Shown one piece after another: positions 39,148 to 48,400 of a stretch of DNA of 64,000 nucleotides. The translations under genes were made by a program, and so were the position numbers. The stretch covers positions 27,444 through 91,443 of the forward strand of contig CAKXXW010000005.1 in the NCBI GenBank assembly GCA_934378145.1. The letters run 5' to 3'. The DNA is from an uncultured Eubacteriales bacterium (GTDB lineage: Bacteria > Bacillota > Clostridia > Oscillospirales > CAG-272). The notes under the pieces were generated by a model, which did no database searches, was not told the origin of the DNA, and worked only from the letters and a program-made list of their open reading frames with translations. Each line of letters starts with the position of its first letter. The first letter of the stretch is position 1.

Positions 39148-42100
39148 ATGAAAAAAACTCGCATTTTGCTCCTGCTCCTGTGCGTCTCCCTGCTACTTGT
39201 CGGGTTGCTCACATCCTGCACAGCCTGCAATGATCCGGTAAACCCTCCGCCCCCCGATACCGACCCGACAGAAAAGGTCAAGGTAACGATGGTCGGAAAC
39301 AACGGCAGCGCCGACAGTGTCAGCGAGGTCGAAAAGAACAAGGAATTCACCCTTTCGACACCCACGCGTGAGGGCTACGAATTTGACGGATGGTACACCT
39401 CCGCCGATCTCAGCGGTCTTCCGGTCACTTCTGTCTCTCCGAGCACCGACACCACGGTCTACGCAAAGTGGGCGAAGCTCTACACTCTGACGCTTGATGC
39501 CGCAGGCGGAAAGCTCGGAACAACGAGCGTCACCATCAAAGCCGGTGAAAAGCTCCTTGACAAACTCGCGTCTCTCATCCCCGAGAAGGAAGGTTGCCTC
39601 TTCGGTATGTGGACGCTCGACGGCAAGGAAGTTACCGCCGACTCGGTCATGGGCGAGAAGGATCTCACCCTCACCGCAAAGTATAAGGTAAAATACACCG
39701 TTGAGATCTTCGTCCAGAACGACAATCTCGACGGATACACAAAATCCTCCGAGACCGTCGAGGGCTATGCCTGCGCCGGCGAAGAATTCAAGTCGGAGCA
39801 GACCGTCAAGGGCTACACCGAAGTGAAGAAAGCCGACAGCGTAACGAGCCTCGTCATCTCCGAGGACAGCTCGAAGAATGTTTTCAGACACTATTTCGAC
39901 AAGACCACTTATTCGATAACCTTCGTCTCCAACTACCCCGACGGCTCCGCCGATCAGATGAAATCGGAGAAGTTCCTCTACGGTACAAAGACGAAGCTCC
40001 CCTTCGTGACCTTCGAGGCTGACGGCTATTACCTTGAGGGCTGGGCTACCGAAAAGGGCGGCGCGCTGAAATATTTCTCGCATGTAATGGACGATAAGCT
40101 CTTCAACGGCGAAGCTCACACAGTCGAGGAGCTTACGGTCGAGGGCGATATCACTCTCTACGCAGTGTGGAGCAAGGGCTACACCGATCTCTTCGGCGGC
40201 GCCGACATCCTCTACATAGCAAGCGGCGAGAAGAACACGGTCTACCTCAACCGCGGCGGGCTCTACTTCAAGGGCATCCTTAAAGACAACAGCTTCATAT
40301 TCGCCGACGCCAGCACAGATTTTCCCGGAGGCTGCATCAACTCGGACGGCGAGACCTTCCTTTTCTACAATGCCTCGCGTGCGGAAGTTGCCATGACCCT
40401 CTTCGTAACGGGAAAGGGACTTGACGAAAATGTCAAGCTTTACTTTGACAAAGCAAACGGAGTCAAATACAGCGAAAAGAACGAGCTTTCAGGCACCACC
40501 GTTGAATCGACGGGCGAATTCTTCTTCGACGAGAACGGCTATATGGTCGCAAACTTCAATGAAGGACCGCTCAAGGGAACATCCATCACCTTCATAGTCG
40601 GTCAGATCACGATAAACGGCGAAAGACGAGCCGCATTCCAGGTCAGGAACGAAGACGACATCAAGCTCGGCCAGCTCCTCGCCTTCGTGGTCAAGGACGG
40701 CAAGCTCGTCCCCAACACCGATGACAAGGGCAACCCCGTCGGCGATATAACGCTGAACGGCTTCGGTACGGCATCCTACAACTCGGGAAGCCAGACCGCA
40801 TCCTTCTATTACAGCTATGACAAAGAAAACGGTCTGATAACTCTCACCAACAGCCAGGGCAGCCAGGCGGGCGTCCTCAAGCTGATGACGATCGACGGCA
40901 AGCTCGGTTATATGATCTACACCAAGGGCAACGATATAGAGTTCACCCTTGCCGACGGCTCGACCCTGAAACTCGACGGTATAGTTACCGCAACATATAC
41001 GAAGGGCAACACGGTCCTTACGGGCTTCTTCTCTGCCGAATCGTCTGTTTTCGGCGGAACGATACTCACCTTCACCGACCAGAACGGCGATCTCCATAAG
41101 TTCATGCTCACGACGAAGACCGAAGAGGTCATCATCGACGGCAATACCCAGAAGAAGACGAGCTACATCGCCGAGATACTCAGCGAACACTACAAAGAGT
41201 TCTACTACAAGGATTCAAAAGGCACCTACTACGCTCCTCTCTTCGTGTTTAACAGCGAGACAACGGCATTCGTCTACGGCTACAACAGCAAGAAGGAATA
41301 CCACAAGCTCGCATACGGTACTCTTACCTATAACAAAGGCACCGGAACATACACCTTCACGGTGACCGAGACCTACAATCTTCCCGAAGGCACCGAGCCG
41401 GTCTTCACGGATCCGGTAGACTTCACAAAGATAAAGTCCTGCGTTATGAGGTTCGACGAAGAGACCTCGCAGTACAAGGTCAACTTCTGGTTCAGCTACA
41501 CCGACGAAGTCGGCACCACCGACCTGTCGAAGACCTACACCGGCAGCAACGGCGAAACGCTCACTCTTGTCGGCGGCTTCGCTATCTACACCGCTGACGG
41601 CAAGACGCTGTTCGGCATCTACAAGGAAGGCACTCCTCTCTTCACCGCCGCCTTCACCGACGGCACGACCCTCTATTTCGAGATCGACGAAGAGAACGGC
41701 AGCTTCGTAACATACAAATTCACAAGCACTATCTACTACCAGGTCGGCAAAGACGGCAACATCCAGAAGGACCGCGGACTCCTTATCGACTACAAGAGCA
41801 AGGTCACATACCGTCTTGCAGTGATGGAAGGCGAAGCACAGAAGACCCTTGAGTATCCCGGCAAGCTCATCTCTACCGGAGAGACCTCGCTCACCGGATT
41901 CCCGGTCTATCTCTTTGAATCCGATGAAAATGGCGAGGACGGCAAGCCCGTCGTAAGCTTCAAATTCATCATGGTCTCGGCGGGCAGCTCGAGCTACCTC
42001 TTCATCTACGATGCGGAGTACGACGGCACCTTCACTTCTACCAACAGAAAGAACGGCGTGCTTATGCTCGACGGCTTCGGATTTGCCGCGACCTATACCG

Positions 42101-44256
42101 ACAGCGAGACTCCCAGCTTCAGCGGTATGTACCAGAAGAACGGCAACAATGTCACCATCTCGAATTCCTCGACTGGCAAGACCTACAACTTCTATGTCGA
42201 AGGAGATAAGTGCGCACTCCGCAGCGATGAGTACGGCAAGACCTATGTCATAATGGACAATCAGGTCTTCGGCGGTCTCTACGCGACCCTCGACGGTCTC
42301 GGCGGTGCGAAGATCTTCACGATCAAGCAGGTCGACGAGAAGGCAACGCAGGTCTTCGTCGACGAAAACGCGACCTACACCCTTGACGGCGACTACATCA
42401 CCCTGAACTACAAGGACGGCAACAAGGAACACACAGTCAATGCAAAGATGGGTACCGTAAAGAGCGGATCGAACCACCTCAACGCCCTTCACACCCTCCA
42501 CGACGAGGTCGTACACGCCTATGTCAACGAGGATGACTGGTCGGTACTCCGCATCCACAACGACGGTACGGCGACAAAGCACCTCATAAACGGTGCGGTC
42601 GAGACCGGAACCTACTCGCTCGTCACCGAATCGCTTCTCTACTATGTCAACGACAGCGGAAGCGAAGCATACATCTATGTTTACGATACCGAGAAGGGTA
42701 CGGCTACTCCCCGCTCCTACACCGCGATAGGCTACTTCACAAAGGATCTCGGATCCCTGCTCTTCACCGAATACGGCTTTGCGGTATTCAATAACAGCAC
42801 AAGATACTACTACACCGTCGAAAACGGCAAGGTAACTCTCTACCACCTTGACGAGAACGCCGAGAACCACAACAGATACGGCTATGTCGAGGAAGACTTC
42901 GGCGAACTCAGCGATGTCAAGAATTACGGCGGCGAGACCTACTACAAGAACGACGGATTCGCCATCACCTTCGTAAGAGACGAAGCCACAAAGGACGAAT
43001 ACCCGCTCCTTACCGATGCCGAAAACAAGACCTACAAGGCTCTTGAGACTCTCAAGTTCGCCCCGACCGGCGGCGATACCTTCTCTGTCACGGGTCAGGT
43101 AACGCTTGACGGTAAGATCAGGACCTGCTATGTCGTCAAGACTGTCGAGAACGGCAAAGCTAAAATGTACATAAGGATCGGCTACTACTACTTCGACATC
43201 GAGATCAACTATCAGGGTGACGGAGTCGGAAGCGCCGCAAAGAGTACCTACACGGTAAAGGGTCTCAGGTTCGTCAACACGCTTCCCTCTTACCAGTACC
43301 TCACCTACCTCTATTACTTCTCTCAGATGACGGGTTCGCTGTCATCCTTCCCGAACGAATTCGGAACCATCGCGATCTGCATCGACTTTGACAAGGAGGG
43401 CAAAGAGACCGAATCCTACATCAATGCCGAATTCGGTAAGTATTCCGGATACCTTTACAGCGACGGAAGCCTTATCACAAAGCTCGACAAAGTTCCGCTC
43501 ACCTATCTTGGCAACAACTTCTACCGTGCCGACTTCACCGGCGAGGACGGACTCAACTATTCGCTGATCTTCACATATTCGCAGTTCACGGTCTTCTCGA
43601 CCTACGGCTACCGCGTATATGTTCTCAACCGTGAGGAAACGGTCAAGGCAAACGACGGCTACGAGGTCACGGTCTCGCGTGTCATAGCCTCCGAGGCAAA
43701 CATCTCCGCCGGCTCGTACTTCTCCTTCGGACTCTCGAAGGACGGCGTAGAGCTTGAATCCTACAATGTAATGCTCAACGACGGCAAGCTCTACTATGTC
43801 GTAAGAACGACCGACGAGAACGGAAAGATCCTTTCGACCGACTACTATCAGCTCGACCTCATCGAGAAATCCTCCGGAAGCCTTGATGGCGAAGGAGAAG
43901 GCTCCGGTGAAGGCTCCGGCGAAAGCAAGCCCGCAACAGAGGAGAAAAACAAGGCTCTTCCGGTCTACGAAAGCGCCAAGGTCACGAAGACCACAGCCGA
44001 AACGGTCTACACCGAGGACGGCAAGTACTTCGTCGACATCCTCCCCGAAAACAAGGTACTCCTTATGGGCGTTGAAGGCGACAAGGACTCCGACGGCAAG
44101 CTCACCTACAAGTCGATACTTATCGCAGAGTGCAGCTACGATGCCGAGAGCAGCACCTACACCCTCAAGGACACCGCCGACAACACCTACACGGTAACGA
44201 TCAAGGACGGCAAAGCCACAGTCACCGTAACGGCGGCTGAAAAGGCAAACGCCTGA
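39148..44256 (+). CDS. Large repeat lipoprotein with InlB-like and uncharacterised beta repeats
   Basis: 1,702 residues. Lipoprotein signal with lipobox LLTSC (Cys24). Several InlB-like repeats (about 45-350), including one resembling a MucBP-type segment near 190-250. From about residue 350 to 1570 there are a dozen or so degenerate repeats of about 80-100 residues, recognisable by a LDGFGxAxYT start, a GxYxxxGNxITLT middle and an FxVxG end. A Gly/Glu/Ser linker (GEGEGSGEGSGES) then leads to a final beta domain. No LRR. It lies 151 bp after the VWA-linked LRR gene, with no clear terminator between, so it may be read through from that operon. Its ribosome site has an unusual hairpin. Probably a surface-exposed binding protein. 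Confidence 0.88.
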   Translation: MKKTRILLLLLCVSLLLVGLLTSCTACNDPVNPPPPDTDPTEKVKVTMVGNNGSADSVSEVEKNKEFTLSTPTREGYEFDGWYTSADLSGLPVTSVSPSTDTTVYAKWAKLYTLTLDAAGGKLGTTSVTIKAGEKLLDKLASLIPEKEGCLFGMWTLDGKEVTADSVMGEKDLTLTAKYKVKYTVEIFVQNDNLDGYTKSSETVEGYACAGEEFKSEQTVKGYTEVKKADSVTSLVISEDSSKNVFRHYFDKTTYSITFVSNYPDGSADQMKSEKFLYGTKTKLPFVTFEADGYYLEGWATEKGGALKYFSHVMDDKLFNGEAHTVEELTVEGDITLYAVWSKGYTDLFGGADILYIASGEKNTVYLNRGGLYFKGILKDNSFIFADASTDFPGGCINSDGETFLFYNASRAEVAMTLFVTGKGLDENVKLYFDKANGVKYSEKNELSGTTVESTGEFFFDENGYMVANFNEGPLKGTSITFIVGQITINGERRAAFQVRNEDDIKLGQLLAFVVKDGKLVPNTDDKGNPVGDITLNGFGTASYNSGSQTASFYYSYDKENGLITLTNSQGSQAGVLKLMTIDGKLGYMIYTKGNDIEFTLADGSTLKLDGIVTATYTKGNTVLTGFFSAESSVFGGTILTFTDQNGDLHKFMLTTKTEEVIIDGNTQKKTSYIAEILSEHYKEFYYKDSKGTYYAPLFVFNSETTAFVYGYNSKKEYHKLAYGTLTYNKGTGTYTFTVTETYNLPEGTEPVFTDPVDFTKIKSCVMRFDEETSQYKVNFWFSYTDEVGTTDLSKTYTGSNGETLTLVGGFAIYTADGKTLFGIYKEGTPLFTAAFTDGTTLYFEIDEENGSFVTYKFTSTIYYQVGKDGNIQKDRGLLIDYKSKVTYRLAVMEGEAQKTLEYPGKLISTGETSLTGFPVYLFESDENGEDGKPVVSFKFIMVSAGSSSYLFIYDAEYDGTFTSTNRKNGVLMLDGFGFAATYTDSETPSFSGMYQKNGNNVTISNSSTGKTYNFYVEGDKCALRSDEYGKTYVIMDNQVFGGLYATLDGLGGAKIFTIKQVDEKATQVFVDENATYTLDGDYITLNYKDGNKEHTVNAKMGTVKSGSNHLNALHTLHDEVVHAYVNEDDWSVLRIHNDGTATKHLINGAVETGTYSLVTESLLYYVNDSGSEAYIYVYDTEKGTATPRSYTAIGYFTKDLGSLLFTEYGFAVFNNSTRYYYTVENGKVTLYHLDENAENHNRYGYVEEDFGELSDVKNYGGETYYKNDGFAITFVRDEATKDEYPLLTDAENKTYKALETLKFAPTGGDTFSVTGQVTLDGKIRTCYVVKTVENGKAKMYIRIGYYYFDIEINYQGDGVGSAAKSTYTVKGLRFVNTLPSYQYLTYLYYFSQMTGSLSSFPNEFGTIAICIDFDKEGKETESYINAEFGKYSGYLYSDGSLITKLDKVPLTYLGNNFYRADFTGEDGLNYSLIFTYSQFTVFSTYGYRVYVLNREETVKANDGYEVTVSRVIASEANISAGSYFSFGLSKDGVELESYNVMLNDGKLYYVVRTTDENGKILSTDYYQLDLIEKSSGSLDGEGEGSGEGSGESKPATEEKNKALPVYESAKVTKTTAETVYTEDGKYFVDILPENKVLLMGVEGDKDSDGKLTYKSILIAECSYDAESSTYTLKDTADNTYTVTIKDGKATVTVTAAEKANA

Positions 44257-44263
44257 TCTCACA

Positions 44264-44307
44264 AAAAAACCTTCGGGCTGCCCGTACGGGCAGCCCGAAG
44301 GTTTTTT
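44264..44307. terminator. Bidirectional terminator between the repeat lipoprotein and recG
   Basis: A perfect palindrome with 22-nt arms: AAAAAACCTTCGGGCTGCCC and its complement around a GTAC centre, giving T-runs in both directions. It serves the converging plus-strand lipoprotein gene and minus-strand recG. Confidence 0.96.
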
Positions 44308-44308
44308 A

Positions 44309-46450
44309 TTAGTTGAGTGAATCGGCATCAAGTGTGAACATCGCGGCGACCCGCTCGGCAAGTACCGGATGCTCCCGAAGCTCGGGATCGGACTCAATGA
44401 GCTTCCCCGCCCCGGTAAAGGCAGCCTTCAGCAGCCCCGCATCATCGCAAAGGTCGGCAAGGCGGAACTTCACACCTCCGTGCTGACGGATCGTGTCGTC
44501 CTCTCCGCGCAGAAAATCGCCCGGACCGCGCATCGTGAGATCCTTCTCGGCGATGGCAAAGCCGTCGTAGGTACTCTTCATCGTGAGAAGGCGTTCCTTC
44601 GCGTTCTGCGGACAGTCGGCAAGGCTCTCACCCCCGTATACGAGGATGCAGTATGACTTGCGCTTTCCCCTTCCGACGCGCCCGCGAAGCTGATGAAGCT
44701 GTGACAGCCCGAAGCGCTCTGCGTTCTCGACTATCATAAGGCAGGCCTCGGGAACATTCACGCCGACCTCGATGACCGTCGTCGAAACAAGGATCTGTAC
44801 CTGCCCGGCGGCAAAGCGTTTCATTACCTCGTCCTTCTCACGGCTCTTCATCTTTCCGTGTACGAATGCCGAGGTAAACTCGGGAAACTTCTTCGCAATC
44901 TCCGCCGCATATGCCACGGCAGCCTTGAGCGGGGGTGCCTGATCGGCGACGACTCCGTTTTCCGACAGCTCGGAAAGCTCTACCTCGCCCTCCTCAGCCT
45001 CGCGCTCCTCAACGGCGGGACAGACGATGTAGACCTGCCCTCCCGAGGAGATATTCTTCCGGATGAAGGCGTCGAGCCGTTCGCGGTAGCTTTCGTCAAC
45101 TGCAAATGTATCGACCCTCTGCCTTCCCGGCGGCATCTCGTCAATGACGGTCATATCAAGGTCGCCGTAAAGCGCGAGCGCAAGCGAGCGCGGTATGGGC
45201 GTCGCACTCATGACGAGTGTGTGGGCGTGTCCGCTCTTCCCCGCGAGCGCGGCTCTCTGCGCCACGCCGAAGCGGTGCTGCTCGTCGGTCACTACAAGCC
45301 CGGGTCGGGCAAAGCTCACGCCGTCCGACAGAAGAGCCTGCGTTCCTATCACGGTATCAAGCTCTCCCGACGAGAGCGCGTCGTATATCTTCTTCTTTTT
45401 TGCCGGAGAGGTCGCCCCGACAAGAAGCTCACAGGATATCCCGAGCCGCTCAAACAGCGGCTGAAGGTCGGCATAGTGCTGTCTTGCAAGTATCTCGGTC
45501 GGAGCCATAAGGGCAGCCTGCCGCCCATTCCTTACCGCGATGAACATCGCTGCGGCGGCACATACCGTCTTGCCGCAGCCGACATCGCCGACGATTATAC
45601 GGCTCATCGGTCTGCTGCCCGCCATATCGGCGGCTATATCGTTCACCGCCCTCCTCTGCGCTCCGGTGAGCGCGTAGGGCAGAAGGGCTTCAAGCTCGCC
45701 CGTGTCGCCGTTTACGCAGGCGGGCGCACCGCTCTCGACTCTCCTTTTCCTCGTTATCGAGATACCGAGAGCAAAGTTGAAAAATTCATCGAAAATAAGC
45801 CTCTTTTTTGCCGCGGCGAGGTTTTTGAAGCTCTCGGGGCAATGGATATTCTTTATCGCAAAATTGAGGGTACAAAGTCCGTTTTCGATCCTTATCTCAT
45901 TCGGCAGGAAGTCGGGTATCTCGTAGCCGCAGAGCGCCTGCGCCGCCGCCACGCTGTCGGATAGCTGCTTCTGCGACACGCCGTCGGTGAGGCGGTAAAC
46001 GGGAAGCAGATCGCGCAGAGGCCTGTCCTCGTACCACGGCTCGAACGCCGGAGAGGACATCGAGTATTTTTTTCCGGCCTTCTCTACCCTGCCGTAAAAT
46101 CTGAAGGTCGAGCCGAGCGGAAATTTGTCACGCAAAAAATCCTGATTGAAAAAGGTTATCTCGGCGACTCCCGAGTCGTCGTAAGCCTTGAATTTCAGAA
46201 ATGTCATTCTGCGCGAGCGAAGGCGCACGCTCTTCGGCGAGGTCGCCACGGTGAGAATGACCGCGTGCTTTGCATCGGGATCGGTGATCTCCGACAGCAA
46301 CTCGATATTCCCGCGATTTTCATATGCACGGGGAAAATCGAAGAGAAGGTCTCCGACAGTCCTTACCCCGAGGCGCGAGTATGCGGCTGCCCGCACGGCG
46401 CCGATACCCTTGAGCTTCGTCACGGGCTGGGCAAATACATTTTCGTTCAT
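44309..46450 (-). CDS. recG: ATP-dependent DNA helicase RecG
   Basis: 713 residues, normal for RecG. The N-terminal wedge/OB region carries the helix-hairpin-helix-like KLKGIGAVRAAAYSRLGV and later FKAYDDSGVAEITFFNQ. The helicase core has Walker A VGDVGCGKT, the DEQH box, MSATPIPRSLALALYGDLD, and the C-terminal motif LHQLRGRVGRGKRKSYC. It remodels stalled replication forks and recombination intermediates. AAGGTGA lies upstream of the ATG. It has its own promoter and faces away from the amidase gene. Confidence 0.97.
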   Translation of the reverse strand: MNENVFAQPVTKLKGIGAVRAAAYSRLGVRTVGDLLFDFPRAYENRGNIELLSEITDPDAKHAVILTVATSPKSVRLRSRRMTFLKFKAYDDSGVAEITFFNQDFLRDKFPLGSTFRFYGRVEKAGKKYSMSSPAFEPWYEDRPLRDLLPVYRLTDGVSQKQLSDSVAAAQALCGYEIPDFLPNEIRIENGLCTLNFAIKNIHCPESFKNLAAAKKRLIFDEFFNFALGISITRKRRVESGAPACVNGDTGELEALLPYALTGAQRRAVNDIAADMAGSRPMSRIIVGDVGCGKTVCAAAAMFIAVRNGRQAALMAPTEILARQHYADLQPLFERLGISCELLVGATSPAKKKKIYDALSSGELDTVIGTQALLSDGVSFARPGLVVTDEQHRFGVAQRAALAGKSGHAHTLVMSATPIPRSLALALYGDLDMTVIDEMPPGRQRVDTFAVDESYRERLDAFIRKNISSGGQVYIVCPAVEEREAEEGEVELSELSENGVVADQAPPLKAAVAYAAEIAKKFPEFTSAFVHGKMKSREKDEVMKRFAAGQVQILVSTTVIEVGVNVPEACLMIVENAERFGLSQLHQLRGRVGRGKRKSYCILVYGGESLADCPQNAKERLLTMKSTYDGFAIAEKDLTMRGPGDFLRGEDDTIRQHGGVKFRLADLCDDAGLLKAAFTGAGKLIESDPELREHPVLAERVAAMFTLDADSLN

Positions 46451-46512
46451 CGCGTCACCTTCTTTCTTTTTCGCGCAATTGAGCCTTGAAATTGCGCGGT
46501 GCCGTTTTAATA

Positions 46513-46541
46513 ATTATAAACTTTCGCACCCGTTTTGTCAA
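46513..46541 (-). promoter_or_regulatory. recG promoter
   Basis: Minus strand: TTGACA (46536-46541), 17 nt, TATAAT (46513-46518); full consensus in both boxes. Leader of about 55 nt. Confidence 0.9.
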
Positions 46542-46548
46542 CCGCGTC

Positions 46549-46576
46549 TTGACATCGCAAAAAGGCGTGATATAAT
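46549..46576 (+). promoter_or_regulatory. Amidase promoter
   Basis: TTGACA (46549-46554), 16 nt, TATAAT (46571-46576), with TG at the extended -10. Its -35 box is only 7 nt from that of the recG promoter on the other strand. Confidence 0.9.
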
Positions 46577-46621
46577 GAATGTAAGCAAAACAGGTCGAAA
46601 AAAACTTACGGAGGCAACGAT

Positions 46622-47230
46622 ATGTCAAAAGGTCTTATAGTGCTTGACCCCGGTCACGGCGAGAAGGGCAACCCTCATACCACGCGCGAAGGATTTTACG
46701 AGGGAACGCAGAACTTTGTTCTCGCCGGTCATTTGCGCGATGAGCTTGAAAAGCGCGGCTTTGAGGTCAGAATGACCCGCGAGAAGGTCACGGACGACCC
46801 GTCGCTTGAGGCGCGCGGTCAGCTCGCCGGCAAAAACGGCGCGATACTCTTTCTGTCGCTTCACTCGAATGCTCCCGGCAAGGAAGCGGGCGACAGGTAT
46901 TCAAAGATCCGCGGCGCCGAGACATACTACTCGATAACCGATCCCGAGCGCAACGCGGACCTTGCGTCAAGGCTGAACGAGGCTGTCGTGAAGACGATGC
47001 AGACATTCGACCGCGGCATAAAGACCCGCCGCTATCCCGACCACGAGGATTGGGACTATTACGGCGTCATCCGCGCCTCGGCGCAATCGGGATGCAGAAC
47101 GGCTTTACTCATCGAACACGGCTTTCACACGAATCCCGAGGATTCGGCGTTTTTGCAGAGTGACGAATGTCTTGCAAAGCTCGCCGCCGCCGAAGCCGAG
47201 GTCATAGACAAATTCTTTTCGGCAAACTGA
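46622..47230 (+). CDS. N-acetylmuramoyl-L-alanine amidase (Amidase_3) without signal peptide
   Basis: 202 residues, a bare Amidase_3 catalytic domain. The zinc ligands are visible: His12 in DPGHG, Glu27, and His81 in LHSNA, with catalytic Glu165 in IEHGFHTN. The family cuts the bond between MurNAc and L-Ala in peptidoglycan. There is no signal peptide, transmembrane helix or cell-wall-binding repeat, which is unusual for an enzyme with an extracellular substrate; it may act on recycled muropeptides, leave the cell by another route, or act after lysis. ATG with ACGGAGG upstream. Single-gene unit. Confidence 0.93.
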   Translation: MSKGLIVLDPGHGEKGNPHTTREGFYEGTQNFVLAGHLRDELEKRGFEVRMTREKVTDDPSLEARGQLAGKNGAILFLSLHSNAPGKEAGDRYSKIRGAETYYSITDPERNADLASRLNEAVVKTMQTFDRGIKTRRYPDHEDWDYYGVIRASAQSGCRTALLIEHGFHTNPEDSAFLQSDECLAKLAAAEAEVIDKFFSAN

Positions 47231-47255
47231 GCCTGCTACGGGGGATACGAAGGAT

Positions 47256-47724
47256 GCGGGGGACTTTCTTTCGAGAAAGTTTCCCGCACCCTTCAAAAAA
47301 CTTGAACAAATGGCTTGTAGGGGAGGATATTATCCTCCCGGCAGGCGGCGCCTGCACCCCTGAATCGCGGTTTATTCACCAAGAGGTGAGGTCGTCACCC
47401 GAAGATGATGTTTGCCAAGGGCAAGAAAAAACTCACCCGTGATAACGCCTTTAATAAGGCATTATCTTCGGGTGAGGTCTTTATTTTTAGCTTAAATACT
47501 CTAACTCCTTGTCTCGGGCAGAATTTCGCCTCGCAGAGGGGAATTTCCGGTGGATTTTGCCCGAGGATGAAAAGGGGATGCTTGAATCACCTTGAGTCCT
47601 CGGCAAAATACACCAAAGTTTTGCCGTAGGCAAAATGCCGCGAGACAAGGTAACATTGCCATAACCCTTTTTCAAGTTCTTAGAAAGGTTTCGGGGAAAC
47701 CTTCTCCGAAAGAAGGTTTCCCCG
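47256..47724. repeat. 470 bp structured element with terminal inverted hairpins
   Basis: The gap between the amidase and yajC holds no gene. Left end: 14-bp hairpin (47256-47287) followed by ACCCTTCAAAAAACTTGAA. Right end: perfect 13-bp hairpin (47692-47724) preceded by CCCTTTTTCAAGTTCTTAGA; the two ends are approximate inverted copies over about 50 nt. Inside are further inverted repeats: GGGAGGATA/TATCCTCCC (47321-47339), GCAGGC/GCCTGC (47341-47355), 47432-47476, CCTTGTCTCG/CGAGACAAGG (47507-47516 and 47641-47650), 47549-47567 with 47597-47614, and TTTTGCC/GGCAAAA (47619-47635). It looks like a MITE-like or REP-like intergenic element. Transposition is not shown. Confidence 0.65.
47432..47490 (+). 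terminator. Terminator-like hairpin with a competing upstream arm
   Basis: CTCACCCG-GATAA-GCCTT, loop TAAT, AAGGC-TTATC-CGGGTGAG, with small internal mismatches, then GTCTTTATTTTTAG. An upstream stretch CACCCGAAGATGATG (47396-47410) can pair with the same right arm over 15 bp. Confidence 0.6.
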
Positions 47725-47799
47725 AGTCTCCCGTTCGTATCCCGACGGGTACGATGCCATCTGCCCTTCAAAACAGGAGAAAAAGCGTACTTGGCTCTT

Positions 47800-48246
47800 T
47801 TATTTGGACTTCTTGTCCTTCTTTTTGCTTTCCTTCTTGTCTTCCTTGACGGGAGTTTCCTCCGCGGGCTTCTCGGGTTCCTTGCGCGAGCCGGGAGCAG
47901 GAGTGTCGACCCTTGCGATAGCCGATTTCAGGAAGGTTATCTTCGTGCCGTCACGGCTCGTCTCGACGACGACCGTTTCTTCCTTCACGCGGACAATGCG
48001 TCCGACAACGCCGCCCGTCGTCGTGACCTCATCACCGACGCAAAGGCTGTTGCGCATTTCGTTGACTTCTTTTTCCTGATTCTTCGATTTGCGGTTCATG
48101 AAAATGAAGAAGACGATGATTCCGACGAACAGCACACCGTAAATGACAAATATCTGCCAATTGGTTCCGCCGCTGCCTGTCGTTCCGGCGGCATTTGTAT
48201 CCGCAAGCGCGAATACCGGTAATTTGCTAAGAAAACCTGACAACAT
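47800..48246 (-). CDS. yajC: Preprotein translocase subunit YajC
   Basis: 148 residues. A short N-terminus, one transmembrane helix (about 30-51) and the YajC domain (about 52-112, with VGDEVTTTGGVVGRIVRVKEETVVVETSRDG cut here by motif rather than quoted in full), then a Lys/Glu-rich tail. YajC associates with SecDF and the SecYEG channel. GGAGG precedes the ATG. The gene stands alone here, without secD or secF in the window. Confidence 0.96.
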   Translation of the reverse strand: MLSGFLSKLPVFALADTNAAGTTGSGGTNWQIFVIYGVLFVGIIVFFIFMNRKSKNQEKEVNEMRNSLCVGDEVTTTGGVVGRIVRVKEETVVVETSRDGTKITFLKSAIARVDTPAPGSRKEPEKPAEETPVKEDKKESKKKDKKSK

Positions 48247-48275
48247 ATTTCCTCCGATAATTTTTTATTTAATTG

Positions 48276-48304
48276 ATTATACCCTGTTTCCCGTAAAATT
48301 TCAA
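48276..48304 (-). promoter_or_regulatory. yajC promoter
   Basis: Minus strand TTGAAA (48299-48304), 17 nt, TATAAT (48276-48281). Leader of about 25-30 nt to the ATG at 48246. Confidence 0.85.
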
Positions 48305-48340
48305 GGGGGATTTGTAAATATTTCCGTGAGAAAGGCTTTC

Positions 48341-48369
48341 TTGACACTTTCGCGCCGCTGTGATATAAT
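48341..48369 (+). promoter_or_regulatory. Sulfatase promoter
   Basis: TTGACA (48341-48346), 17 nt, TATAAT (48364-48369), extended -10 TG. Full consensus; the GTG start lies at 48401. Confidence 0.92.
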
Positions 48370-48400
48370 ACATATAATAATATTTACTTTGGAGGTCAAT

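Noticed and set aside
48143..48400. N-terminal extension of the sulfatase
   Set aside because: It would cross the sulfatase promoter and overlap yajC; the GTG at 48401 has a proper Shine-Dalgarno and starts the family sequence.
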